Both the position numbers and the translations under genes were made by a program. Source: Rhodospirillales bacterium BBD 1991-14 (GTDB lineage: Bacteria; Pseudomonadota; Alphaproteobacteria; Kiloniellales; Kiloniellaceae). From it: 64,000 nucleotides of DNA. The DNA lies in NCBI GenBank assembly GCA_001657395.1, contig LYSY01000001.1:1054001-1118000 (forward strand), in the 5' to 3' direction. This document shows, piece by piece, positions 38,552 through 46,614 of the stretch. Under the pieces are notes generated by a model, which was given only the letters and a program-made list of their open reading frames with translations, had not been told where the DNA came from and did no database searches. Positions within the stretch are counted from its first letter, which is position 1. Every line of letters starts with the position of its first letter.

Positions 38552-39086
38552 ATGCCCTGCAATCCTCCCGAACTCTCACCCAACTCTCGGCCCCCGCCCC
38601 TCCTGACCGAGAGATCCGCCAGCACCTGAAAATTGAGCAAAATCAAATTACTAATCCACCATCCTGAAAAGAGACATTGAATTCGGCATGTAACTTCATG
38701 GCCGGGAACTTAAGCCCGACCGACCTGCGGCGGTTATCGGCTCAGGCGGTGCCGGCGGCTACGACGGCACCAAGCGTTAAGGGCAGCGCCCCTTCCGATC
38801 ATGGGATGTCCCCCAAAACGCCTGTTCATCAAGCCGGATCAAACTTAAGCAAGCGTTAACGCGCTTCTCGTGTCACATGGAATTCATATGCGGGAGGCTT
38901 CGGTATTCAGCAGCAGGCAGGAAACTGCGAGCCGGCGCCACTTTGGCCCCGTCTGTTGGGCGGGGCGCCCGGTTCAGAGCCGTTTACGGGGCGTTCCCGA
39001 TCGGGGACGGGAGCTATTCCCCTCCGACACGCTGAACACGGGTCGGCACGCGATCTCCGCATGGATTTGGCAAACTGGGAGAGATA
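38552..39086. other. 535-bp gene-poor stretch between the M23 gene and tRNA-Ser
   Basis: No ORF here has convincing coding character. The part near 38,620-38,700 is AT-rich and may hold the promoter of the leftward M23-bactofilin operon. I see no RNA gene, strong hairpin or repeat. An integrated element using the tRNA 3' end would begin on this side, but no att duplication is visible. Confidence 0.5.
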
Positions 39087-39179
39087 TGGCGGACAGGGAG
39101 GGATTCGAACCCTCGATGCAGCTCTTAACCACATACTCCCTTAGCAGGGGAGCGCCTTCAGCCACTCGGCCACCTGTCC
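39087..39179 (-). tRNA. tRNA-Ser (anticodon GCU)
   Basis: This is a class II tRNA with a long variable arm. The acceptor GGACAGG (39179-39173) pairs with CCTGTCC, the discriminator is G and CCA is encoded (39089-39087). The anticodon loop CTGCTAA is flanked by a CTCCC/GGGAG stem. The T-arm carries GGTTCGAATCC. The anticodon GCU reads AGC/AGU codons. Confidence 0.95.
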
Positions 39180-39233
39180 TCGCCGGGAAAAGCGCAGGTT
39201 TCCTAACGTTTTCCGTCCGGGTCGCGCAAGCCC

Positions 39234-39273
39234 AAAGTGCAGGAAAGCGCAAGAAAGTGCAGAACGGCGCAGG
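39234..39273 (+). repeat. Four tandem degenerate 10-bp repeats upstream of tRNA-Ser
   Basis: The decamers AAAGTGCAGG, AAAGCGCAAG, AAAGTGCAGA and ACGGCGCAGG follow each other with no gap. A related AAAAGCGCAGG lies at 39,188-39,198. The 10-bp period equals one helical turn, which fits a protein array such as an integrase-arm or regulator site. It may equally be a chance expansion. It is about 55-95 bp upstream of the tRNA 5' end. Confidence 0.5.
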
Positions 39274-39441
39274 AACTGTGGCACAGAGCTGACACAGTTT
39301 TGTTCACGCTGCGTTGCCTGCCGGCCACTTCGAACGGTGTTCCTCGATGCTTCAGGGAGGTGCTGCATTGGTTGAGAAGCATGAAAGTGACACAACTCTC
39401 CGCTACCATCACCTCTGTTCGGTCTATCGTGGGGGAACTTC

Positions 39442-40302
39442 ATGCGCACGCTCGTCTTGGCGGGTCTTCTGACCTTTGCCAGCGCCGCCCAGGCACAAGA
39501 TGTGAGGGTCGGCACATTTAACACTGAGTCCGCTTCCGACACACAGCCCTTCCGGGTTGCCGAGACCATTCGCGAAGTCGGCCGGGTCGATGTCTGGGCC
39601 TTTCAGGAGGTCGCTGACAGCGCCGCCGCTGTCGAATTCACCCAAGCCGCGAGCGCTGTCGCTGGTCGGAGCAACTACCGCTACATCGTCAGTGAGAGCG
39701 GCGAGATCACGTCTCCAGACAGACAAAACGATTTCCTGGCCATCGCCTACAATTCGTCACGCCTGCGCCATGTCGAGACGGTTGAACTGCATGGCATTCG
39801 CTCGGAGCCTGGCACAGGGCGGCTTGGCAAACCGAACTGGCGGCTTCGCGGAGCGCTCTTCGCGCGCTTCCAGGATCGAGAGAGCGGGAATGAGTTCTAT
39901 GTCGGCAATGTCCATCTGAAGTGCTGCGGCGGAATCGGCCTGGACATCCGGGCGCATCAAGCGTCGATCCTACAGGAGTGGGTGGCAGAGGCCGATGCGC
40001 CGGTTATCCTGACGGGAGACTTCAACATCCCGGTGAGCCCAAGCTCTTCCAATGGCAACCCGGACTCCAGCGCGTTCACCACGTTGCAAACACAGATGGA
40101 TTGGCTCCGTCCCACCAACCCGATCAAAACGCAGTGCAGCCCGCAGTTCAACTCGATGCTGGACCACTTCTTCATGACCCCAAACGCTGGCATCTCAGCG
40201 AAGGGTATCCGGGTTCATATGACTGAACAGTCCTACTGCGATCTGGATCAACAAGGCTACGCGGATCATCGGCCGGTGACTGCGGACTTCGACGTTCGGT
40301 AG
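39442..40302 (+). CDS. Secreted endonuclease/exonuclease/phosphatase (EEP) family protein
   Basis: This 286-residue DNase I-like protein has a signal peptide (residues 1-19, cleaved after AQA). EEP-fold motifs seen are FNTES, WAFQEV (metal glutamate), GNVHLKCC, TGDFNIPVS and the C-terminal YADHRPVTADF (catalytic DH). The target may be nucleic acid, a phosphoinositide or another phosphodiester. It is followed after 3 bp by a small DUF6961-like gene. It sits just beyond tRNA-Ser at the chromosome/element transition. Confidence 0.82.
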   Translation: MRTLVLAGLLTFASAAQAQDVRVGTFNTESASDTQPFRVAETIREVGRVDVWAFQEVADSAAAVEFTQAASAVAGRSNYRYIVSESGEITSPDRQNDFLAIAYNSSRLRHVETVELHGIRSEPGTGRLGKPNWRLRGALFARFQDRESGNEFYVGNVHLKCCGGIGLDIRAHQASILQEWVAEADAPVILTGDFNIPVSPSSSNGNPDSSAFTTLQTQMDWLRPTNPIKTQCSPQFNSMLDHFFMTPNAGISAKGIRVHMTEQSYCDLDQQGYADHRPVTADFDVR

Positions 40303-40305
40303 ACC

Positions 40306-40512
40306 GTGACCTCCGACCTCGACATCTGGCGCAGCGCCCAAACCCTGCTTAAAGCGCATGGAGAGGAAAAGGCACTGCTCTTGGCGGCCCAGCGGGTCGA
40401 CAGTCTTTTGGAGAGCGGAGACCGTGAAGGCCGTCGAACATGGCTTCGGATACTGAACGCCCTGAACGAGCTTCTAAGAACTAACCCAAGGGAAAGGGAC
40501 AGAGTTCACTAG
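40306..40512 (+). CDS. Small DUF6961-like protein
   Basis: This 68-residue helical protein starts with GTG 3 bp after the EEP gene stop. The pattern MTSDLDIWRSAQTLLKAHGE, then a second helix with AQRVDSLLESGD, matches from memory the DUF6961 family of short alphaproteobacterial proteins, many of them in mobile elements. Its function is unknown, and the family call has not been checked by search. Confidence 0.6.
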   Translation: MTSDLDIWRSAQTLLKAHGEEKALLLAAQRVDSLLESGDREGRRTWLRILNALNELLRTNPRERDRVH

Positions 40513-40864
40513 TCGACATTGATCCATTCATCTTGGGTGTCAAATAGGTCGACAGTGGTTGAACCGATCAACAAGGCTGAGAGTAGCAGCTACCTTGTAA
40601 GCTTCGCGGGCCTTGCAATTGGTTGCGGGGGCCTGCAACCAACGATATCAGCAGGGTCTTTTCCAAGCGACGGCATGATGATCCAAAATCAGGTAAGGCG
40701 GGTTTGCCTAATTGAGAGCGGGGCACGCAACCACCTATATTTGCTGTTTTGCACCAGCCGCCGCTCTCTCAAAACTGCCGGGCCGAACTTTGCGACCTAG
40801 TTTGTCGGGTCCCTCGTGACGCACCGCCCTGAGTCGATATGATTACCTCGACTTGATTGTTCCT
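40513..40864. other. 352-bp non-coding stretch holding a possible element end
   Basis: No gene is supported here. The stretch contains a perfect 8-bp inverted repeat (40,619-40,642) and an imperfect direct repeat of its right arm at 40,727-40,740. Base composition changes across it, from GC-rich on the left to AT-rich in the following hsdM gene. Confidence 0.5.
40619..40642. repeat. Inverted repeat resembling a tRNA-tail attachment site
   Basis: TTGGTTGC (40,619-40,626) and GCAACCAA (40,635-40,642) are perfect inverted repeats around GGGGGCCT. The left half, TGGTTGCGGGGGC, equals the complement of a 3'-terminal GCCCCCGCAACCA found in bacterial initiator tRNAs (recalled). It could therefore be one att core of an integrated element. 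GCAACCANCNATAT recurs at 40,727-40,740. Confidence 0.35.
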
Positions 40865-42355
40865 CTACCGCTCTAAGTCTTCCGCAATAGCTTCGAATTG
40901 CACCAGCGCGGCTTGCAAATCATCGACGATCTCGGATGCCAATGTCGCTGGATCCAAGACACTCTCGCCACCCTCGATCTCTTCTTGGAGCCAGGCTATG
41001 TCGAGCCTGCACTCTCCTTGGCTCGTAAGTTCCTCATAGTCAAAGGAACGCCACCGTCCAGATTGGTTCTTCGATGACCAAGTAGCTCGCCGGCGTCCAT
41101 ATTCGCCTGGTTTGAAGCATTTAACGAACTCGTCCAGATCAGGCCGTTGTATCGGATTTGATTTCAGTGTGACATGAAAGTTTGTTCTCAGGTCATATAT
41201 CCACAACTTCTTCGTATGGGGACCACCTTTCCTCTTTGGCTTGTTGAAAAAGAGCACGTTTGCCTTAACACCTCCCGCATAGAAGATACCGGTTGGCAAT
41301 CGAAGCAACGTATGGACTTCACACTCGTAGAGCAGGCGTCTGCGGATTTTTTCGCCCGCTCCTGCCTCGAATAGTACATTATCCGGCACTACGATTGCGG
41401 CGCGTCCATTTGATTTTAATATGGTGTTGACGTGTTGTAGAAAATTCAATTGTTTGTTTGAGGTAGAAGTCCAGAAATCTTCACGAAATATCGTCAAATC
41501 TCGGATGTGATTTTCTTCGAGATCGCGAAGAATAGTTACGCTGGACTTTTTCCCAAATGGCGGATTCGTGACGACGACGTCATATCGATCACCACGATCT
41601 ACAGCTAGGCTATCTGTGATCGTGATTGGTGGAGGCGCTTCATCTGCCGACGGACCGATGCCGTGAAGCAAGAGATTCATCGCACCAAGCCGTGCCACCG
41701 CAGGGACCAGTTCATCCCCCCGTATCGCGCGAAGACGCAACAGCTCTTTTTGCTTTTTCGTCAATCGATGATTAGTCTCCCGAATATAACTAACAGCCGC
41801 TAATAGGAACCCACAACTACCGCAGGCCGGATCGCAAATGGTATCAGATGGCTTAGGTTGAATTACGTCTATAATCGCTTGTATGACTGGCCTGGGCGTA
41901 AAATATTGTCCGGCGCCACTTTTTGTGTCCTGCGCGTTCTTTTCCAGTAGCCCCTCGTATGCGTCTCCTTTCACGTCCGCATCTAGAGCACTCCAGTTTT
42001 CCTTTTCTATTAGGTCATTCACTAAGAGAGCCAGTTTGGCAGGGTCACGAATTTTGCTCTCAGCTCCTTTGAAAATGACACCAAGCATCCCCGGCCCATT
42101 TCCCAGCTCTCTAAGCACATTGCTGTAGTGATCCTGCAGCTGCCGATTGTCAGGTTTCGAAACCAAGCTGCCCCAATTGAACGCTTCTGGGACAATATCG
42201 GGATGTCCATCTTCTCCTTTTTGCTCGTAAGCCATCTTCAAAAAAAGCAGGTACGTTAGCTGTTCGACATAGTCCGGATACGACAACCCATCATCTCTGA
42301 GGATATTGCAGTAGCGCCAAAGCTTTTGAACGATTTGTTGAGATGTGGTGGGCAC
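40865..42355 (-). CDS. hsdM: Type I restriction-modification DNA methyltransferase subunit (HsdM)
   Basis: This N6-adenine methyltransferase of the type I M-subunit family has the N-terminal HsdM helical domain (PDYVEQLTYLLFLKMA), GQYFTPRPV, SAM motif I DPACGSCGF and catalytic motif IV NPPF (residues ~264-267). In motif I the usual second glycine is cysteine. I chose the GTG at 42355 (AGTAGGAA upstream, product begins MPTTSQQIVQKLW) over the ATG at 42400, which would overlap the HNH gene by 34 bp. It is the last gene of the operon and AT-richer than the chromosome. Confidence 0.9.
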   Translation of the reverse strand: MPTTSQQIVQKLWRYCNILRDDGLSYPDYVEQLTYLLFLKMAYEQKGEDGHPDIVPEAFNWGSLVSKPDNRQLQDHYSNVLRELGNGPGMLGVIFKGAESKIRDPAKLALLVNDLIEKENWSALDADVKGDAYEGLLEKNAQDTKSGAGQYFTPRPVIQAIIDVIQPKPSDTICDPACGSCGFLLAAVSYIRETNHRLTKKQKELLRLRAIRGDELVPAVARLGAMNLLLHGIGPSADEAPPPITITDSLAVDRGDRYDVVVTNPPFGKKSSVTILRDLEENHIRDLTIFREDFWTSTSNKQLNFLQHVNTILKSNGRAAIVVPDNVLFEAGAGEKIRRRLLYECEVHTLLRLPTGIFYAGGVKANVLFFNKPKRKGGPHTKKLWIYDLRTNFHVTLKSNPIQRPDLDEFVKCFKPGEYGRRRATWSSKNQSGRWRSFDYEELTSQGECRLDIAWLQEEIEGGESVLDPATLASEIVDDLQAALVQFEAIAEDLER

Positions 42356-42366
42356 GTTCGTTGTTC

Positions 42367-43215
42367 CTACTGGTGTGTTGCGAGAATCGGCTCGATCCAC
42401 GGATGTTCGGCTCGGTAAGCAATAAGCATCGCTCTAGCGGCCGCAGAATGCTCTGCTTTCGGATGAATTATCTCGCCAATAGTCCGGAGTGCCGCCTCCA
42501 AGGCTTGTACTGCCGCGTTATTGTCTACATTCACAGATCTAAATTGAATGTCTGTTTGCTTAATGAGCCTCAAGAGCTTTGAATGAAGGTCTCGACGCTT
42601 GGTTTTTACCTTAGTTTCGTTCAGGTGATATAGCTCAATCGAAGTTTGAGCGCGCTTGTTGAACACCTGATTCTGATCCTCACCATATCTCTCTACAGCT
42701 CGGCCATCCGGCTCAAACCACAATAGAGTAGGATCCGTTGAACTTACCGGGTCCAGAAGCGCCGGCTGTTCAAACGAACAATCGTCACCTTCCGCATAGG
42801 ACCGCTTGCTCTCGTCCATTAATGGAAAGTGGTCATGCTTACCACCTGCCTCGGAGGTCTTCCTATCTTTTCTTCGGCTATTACAAAACGTACATGAATA
42901 GCGATAATTCCTGAAATCAAAGGCTAACCACCAATAACCTTCATGGTGATCTGCCTCTTCAACCCGGCCCTTGGGCCGGAAATGATCAACCGCATTGTCC
43001 GACCGAACTTCTAGGGATTCACAATACCAGCATTTGTCATGTGATACTGATGCAAGAATCTCTTTAAGCTCTCGCCAGAGCTCTGCTTTCTGTTGAAGAA
43101 GTTGAGCGCGGTTTGCAGGTTCTGCGGCCCGAATCTCTTCTAGCGCCTGTTGCGCGCGCTCTACCCAACCTTCCGGGAGCTCTTCTTCCAATTCGTCCGT
43201 ATTAATACATCTCAC
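42367..43215 (-). CDS. HNH endonuclease, PtuB-like
   Basis: This 282-residue nuclease has the zinc/HNH pattern CWYC (62-65), DHFRPKG (77-83; catalytic His78) and CTFCNSRRKDR (108 onward), with YWWLAFDFRNY between. This arrangement is that of PtuB-type HNH proteins of the Septu defence system and retron-associated PtuAB. It is translationally coupled to the ATPase gene by a 4-bp overlap and lies 11 bp before hsdM. It probably cuts DNA or nucleic acid when the ATPase is triggered. Confidence 0.85.
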   Translation of the reverse strand: MRCINTDELEEELPEGWVERAQQALEEIRAAEPANRAQLLQQKAELWRELKEILASVSHDKCWYCESLEVRSDNAVDHFRPKGRVEEADHHEGYWWLAFDFRNYRYSCTFCNSRRKDRKTSEAGGKHDHFPLMDESKRSYAEGDDCSFEQPALLDPVSSTDPTLLWFEPDGRAVERYGEDQNQVFNKRAQTSIELYHLNETKVKTKRRDLHSKLLRLIKQTDIQFRSVNVDNNAAVQALEAALRTIGEIIHPKAEHSAAARAMLIAYRAEHPWIEPILATHQ

Positions 43216-44765
43216 TTTGGCACTTCCTCAGTCTTGATTTTTTCAATAACCTCGAGTGCCTTTTTTTTCTGTTCTTCCTGTTCCTCTTTCGAGAGCCTAG
43301 GTTTTTGTAAGCCATGCCTATGCTCCCACTCCGTCATGGCATCCACGAAACGCTTGTAAAGGGGATCTCGGTCAGTCCTAGTGAAGTCTTGCTCTTCCAC
43401 CCAAATGTTCAACTTACGAAGGTTTTCTTCCTCTTCGGGAGTTAAATGTTCCTTGATGGCAAGCCGCCGTCTTAGGTCGAGCTGTTCTAGTGTTTCTGGG
43501 TCCAACTCCGACCGCAATCCATAGACGTCACTCATAAGTAAACCGGAAATGCCCATTCCAACTGGATCTCTCTCTGGGTGTTCTCCGGTAACCCGCCCCG
43601 CTTGATCGCGTCTCATGACATGCACTTGGTCAGCGCGGAGGCCAGCAACAACCAATGGATCATGAGTGGCCATCAGGACATGACTAGAATAATCCTTCGT
43701 TACTGTTTCGTTCAGCAATTGGACGTAGTTCAAACTCCACGCAGGATTAAGGTGAGTATCAGGTTCATCAAGGAGGATGAGCGACTCTTCTTCTCTGGTG
43801 AATCGGAGTAATCCAAGTACCATCAAAAGCTGTTGCTCGCCTTCACTCAGCTCACGGAATGTTAGGCTGCTGTCAACGCCCTTAATGACCACTCTCGCTC
43901 TTACATCTTCGACAAGATCAGCAAGATGCATGCTGTCCAAAGCTTTGAAGAACTCCCGGCCCGATTCATAAGAACGTCCAAACTCCTGAAGATCTCTCTT
44001 GTCCTTAAGATACAGATACAACCGGTCCAACGATCGGCCCCGTGTTCCGCTAGCTTTTCGGCGCAATGGCGCTAATGACTGCTGATGTAGTTTATCTAGT
44101 AAATCGCGGACTACACCTACAGCGCCCCAAAACCTTGGATCACCTCGCTTCAGTCGTGCGGAGCTATACCAATGAGGACGCTTAAGGACAAAAAGCACGG
44201 AATCAAGATCTTGAATCCTTAGGTAATCTTGTAGAAATTTTCTTTGGTTCGGATCGTCCTCCCAAAAAAAGGCTAAGAGAGCAAATTTGCTGTGTAGCAA
44301 GCTTATGTATAGCAGCGGCCTGAGAGGCTGATCCCTCCCCGCCCTTAGCTCCCTATCGAATTGATCCTCGTGCTTCTCAAAATGAGACAGCATGCGATCA
44401 CTGTGCCCTGAGTAATACACAAAGACATTGCTCGGTAAGCTCTTGCCTCCTCCACGACGAGAAAATTGTTGGATCGGGATCCTATTTCCGCCCACTAGAA
44501 TGTGTAAAGAATCCGACCCTACACGCTCGGGATCTGCTTTAATGCTTACTAGCTGGCCACGACATGTGTACTCAATTTGGTACGCAAATGCCGGCGGTTC
44601 GCCGAGATCAAGATCGCGGAATATGACGACTAGAGCTTCGAGTAAGTTTGATTTAGCAGTTGCATTTCGTCCGACCAGCACAGATGTAAATGACTCTTCG
44701 CTGAACTTAACGCGAAAGTCTTCTAAATTCTTCCACTTCGGTATATGGAGCGAAGTCAGGCGCAT
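43212..44765 (-). CDS. AAA/ABC-type ATPase, PtuA-like
   Basis: This 517-residue SMC/RecF-like ATPase has a Walker A at residues 32-39 reading GRNATAKS, with Ala where Gly normally precedes the lysine. The signature LSEGEQQ is at 306-312, Walker B LILLDEPD at 329-336, then HLNPAW and H-loop ATHDP (~366-370). The C-terminal ~100 residues are charged and helical, ending in a Lys/Glu tail. Its ATG overlaps the hsdS stop (TGATG), and its 3' end overlaps the HNH gene. The pair matches Septu PtuA/PtuB in architecture. Confidence 0.85.
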   Translation of the reverse strand: MRLTSLHIPKWKNLEDFRVKFSEESFTSVLVGRNATAKSNLLEALVVIFRDLDLGEPPAFAYQIEYTCRGQLVSIKADPERVGSDSLHILVGGNRIPIQQFSRRGGGKSLPSNVFVYYSGHSDRMLSHFEKHEDQFDRELRAGRDQPLRPLLYISLLHSKFALLAFFWEDDPNQRKFLQDYLRIQDLDSVLFVLKRPHWYSSARLKRGDPRFWGAVGVVRDLLDKLHQQSLAPLRRKASGTRGRSLDRLYLYLKDKRDLQEFGRSYESGREFFKALDSMHLADLVEDVRARVVIKGVDSSLTFRELSEGEQQLLMVLGLLRFTREEESLILLDEPDTHLNPAWSLNYVQLLNETVTKDYSSHVLMATHDPLVVAGLRADQVHVMRRDQAGRVTGEHPERDPVGMGISGLLMSDVYGLRSELDPETLEQLDLRRRLAIKEHLTPEEEENLRKLNIWVEEQDFTRTDRDPLYKRFVDAMTEWEHRHGLQKPRLSKEEQEEQKKKALEVIEKIKTEEVPK

Positions 44766-46555
44766 CAGGCGGCAATCTCGATGTAACTTAGATTAGCGTC
44801 TTCCGTCTCGGAGGCATCCTTGTTGCGAGATTCGCGAATTCTCCCTAGTTCAAGTTCAGCCTTTAGACCTTCGTAGAACTCATCGACGGTTTGATCGTCG
44901 AAGCCACATTGCTCAAACAGTTCGGCCGCCGTGAGCCTTCCACCAGCACTCATAAGTGCGTCATATATTGGTAGTCGAGTTCTTCGGGGCATAGCGCTAC
45001 TCACTTTTGGGGTTATCGTTTTGGCCCTACGTTTGGTGCTGTCACCCGGCTTGTCCCTTAGAAGCACCTCAATTTCCGCGAGCAGGTCCTTTCCGCTTCC
45101 CTCACTTGGGTCTTGAGGGATCAAGCGTCCACCAAAGGCCTTAGCCAGAATCGATCGTCGTAATGTAATCCCCCTCTGAATTAGGGAATTAATCGTCTGC
45201 TCTTGTACGGAGATGATTGACAGAAGCCTTTTGACCTCGGCGACGATGCGTTTCTGCTCCGCGACCGGTGGCAAGGGAAAACGCATGGCCGCGAAGCGCT
45301 TCAGTCCCAAGTGGGCAATATTCGTAGACCAGCGAGCAATACGTTGGAATTTCTTGGAATGGAAGTAGTGCCTGAAAACTATGAGGGCGAACTCGGGATC
45401 GATTCCCTCTCCGGTGCGCACACGAATAAGAGTGTTCTGAAAACACACGTTCGGCACTTCTCCTCGAAACAAGGCGGGTCGGCCCACCAGTTCCAAGCTT
45501 TGTCCCTCATTTAGTAGAATGTCTCCGTGCCTAACGTGATACACCTCGTACTCTTCTGGAGTGAAGTTCATTGACTTGACGTCAGAGGTGTCAATTCGAT
45601 CCTCAAAGACATTCGCTACACGGAGATACGGTCGAAGATGGGGCCCGGTATGGTGTTTCGGTGATCGTTGCCTACCGAGCCGAACCTCGCCGATGTCTCC
45701 GACCAAAGCCCAAGCCCATCCTTCCGGCAAGGGTTCATCGTTGTTTGTGGCACCTTTGGGTGCCTGAGCGTCCCAAAATGTGGGTTCAGCCTTGCTCCCC
45801 GTTGCTCTTATGTGCAGGTTTCGCTTTATTTTCTGCAGAAGCACAGAAGCTGGTTCAAAGGGTCTAAGCTCTCTTCGGGCGAGTTCAGCTTCGTTAGCGA
45901 CGAGTTTACCGCTCACCGCACTTCTAAGGACTGACTGGCGATAAGCTGCGGCCTTTCTCTTGGAGCTCTCTAGCGAGGCTCTGGACGCCGCCAAGCGACT
46001 GAATTGCGTTTCGATTTCGTCAACAATTCGATGCTGTTCTTGAGATGGGGGAATGACAAGAAGCACGGTTTCGCTGATCGTGCGTATCGACACGCTTGCT
46101 TGATTTACATGTTGCTTCGACAGATTCCTGAAATAACCTGTCATCCACAAATAGTGCAGCTGATGTGCCATGAAGCGATATGACAAACTAGGCGCAAATC
46201 TCAAAATTGTCATGTGATTCGAATAAGACCAATCTGCGCTGATATCTATCGATGAAGTTTTCCCGATCAATTCTCTACTGTTTGTATTGTTGAAAATCAC
46301 GTCTCCCTTCTGGACCTTCGGAAACTCGTCAATAAGCTCCTCCGGCGCATACCTCACGTCCGACAGGTCTATCCGCCCCTCTCGCGTGATATTCATTGGC
46401 CGCAAATGAACAAACCCAGGTGGCTCTAAAGAATGACGTCCACTTGCTTTTCCAGATCGAATCTCGACAACGAGATCCCCTACCTGAGCCACTGCCCAGC
46501 TCGGGGGTAACTCATTCAATTCTATCGGATAGTTGTGCTTAATCGCAGAGTTCAT
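44765..46555 (-). CDS. hsdS: Type I restriction-modification specificity subunit (HsdS) with C-terminal extension
   Basis: This is the DNA-recognition subunit of a type I methyltransferase. The 596 aa hold two target-recognition domains (residues ~10-150 and ~265-410), each followed by a helical conserved region (QEQHRIVDEIETQFSRL, and AEQKRIVAEVKRLLS). Each recognises half of a bipartite site. The last ~100 residues are an extra winged-helix-like module (LPIYDALMSAGGRLTAAELF...) not found in textbook HsdS of ~400-470 aa. It is the first gene of the operon, and no hsdR is present. Confidence 0.9.
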   Translation of the reverse strand: MNSAIKHNYPIELNELPPSWAVAQVGDLVVEIRSGKASGRHSLEPPGFVHLRPMNITREGRIDLSDVRYAPEELIDEFPKVQKGDVIFNNTNSRELIGKTSSIDISADWSYSNHMTILRFAPSLSYRFMAHQLHYLWMTGYFRNLSKQHVNQASVSIRTISETVLLVIPPSQEQHRIVDEIETQFSRLAASRASLESSKRKAAAYRQSVLRSAVSGKLVANEAELARRELRPFEPASVLLQKIKRNLHIRATGSKAEPTFWDAQAPKGATNNDEPLPEGWAWALVGDIGEVRLGRQRSPKHHTGPHLRPYLRVANVFEDRIDTSDVKSMNFTPEEYEVYHVRHGDILLNEGQSLELVGRPALFRGEVPNVCFQNTLIRVRTGEGIDPEFALIVFRHYFHSKKFQRIARWSTNIAHLGLKRFAAMRFPLPPVAEQKRIVAEVKRLLSIISVQEQTINSLIQRGITLRRSILAKAFGGRLIPQDPSEGSGKDLLAEIEVLLRDKPGDSTKRRAKTITPKVSSAMPRRTRLPIYDALMSAGGRLTAAELFEQCGFDDQTVDEFYEGLKAELELGRIRESRNKDASETEDANLSYIEIAA

Positions 46556-46614
46556 TAGATCAAAATCAGCCTATTTTCGTTATCATTAGCTCAAACAGAT
46601 TCGCCGAACGACGG

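Noticed and set aside
39234-39273. Tandem decamers considered as a CRISPR array
   Set aside because: Units are 10 bp with no spacers and no cas genes are present anywhere in the window.
38870-39292. 140-codon plus-strand open frame
   Set aside because: It runs across tRNA-Ser and the decamer repeats, so it is spurious.
39141-39569. 142-codon minus-strand open frame next to tRNA-Ser, considered as an integrase remnant
   Set aside because: No tyrosine or serine recombinase motifs; it overlaps the tRNA and the EEP gene.
40519-40800. 93-codon plus-strand open frame
   Set aside because: No recognisable domain or RBS; it crosses the inverted repeat and the composition break, so non-coding is more likely.
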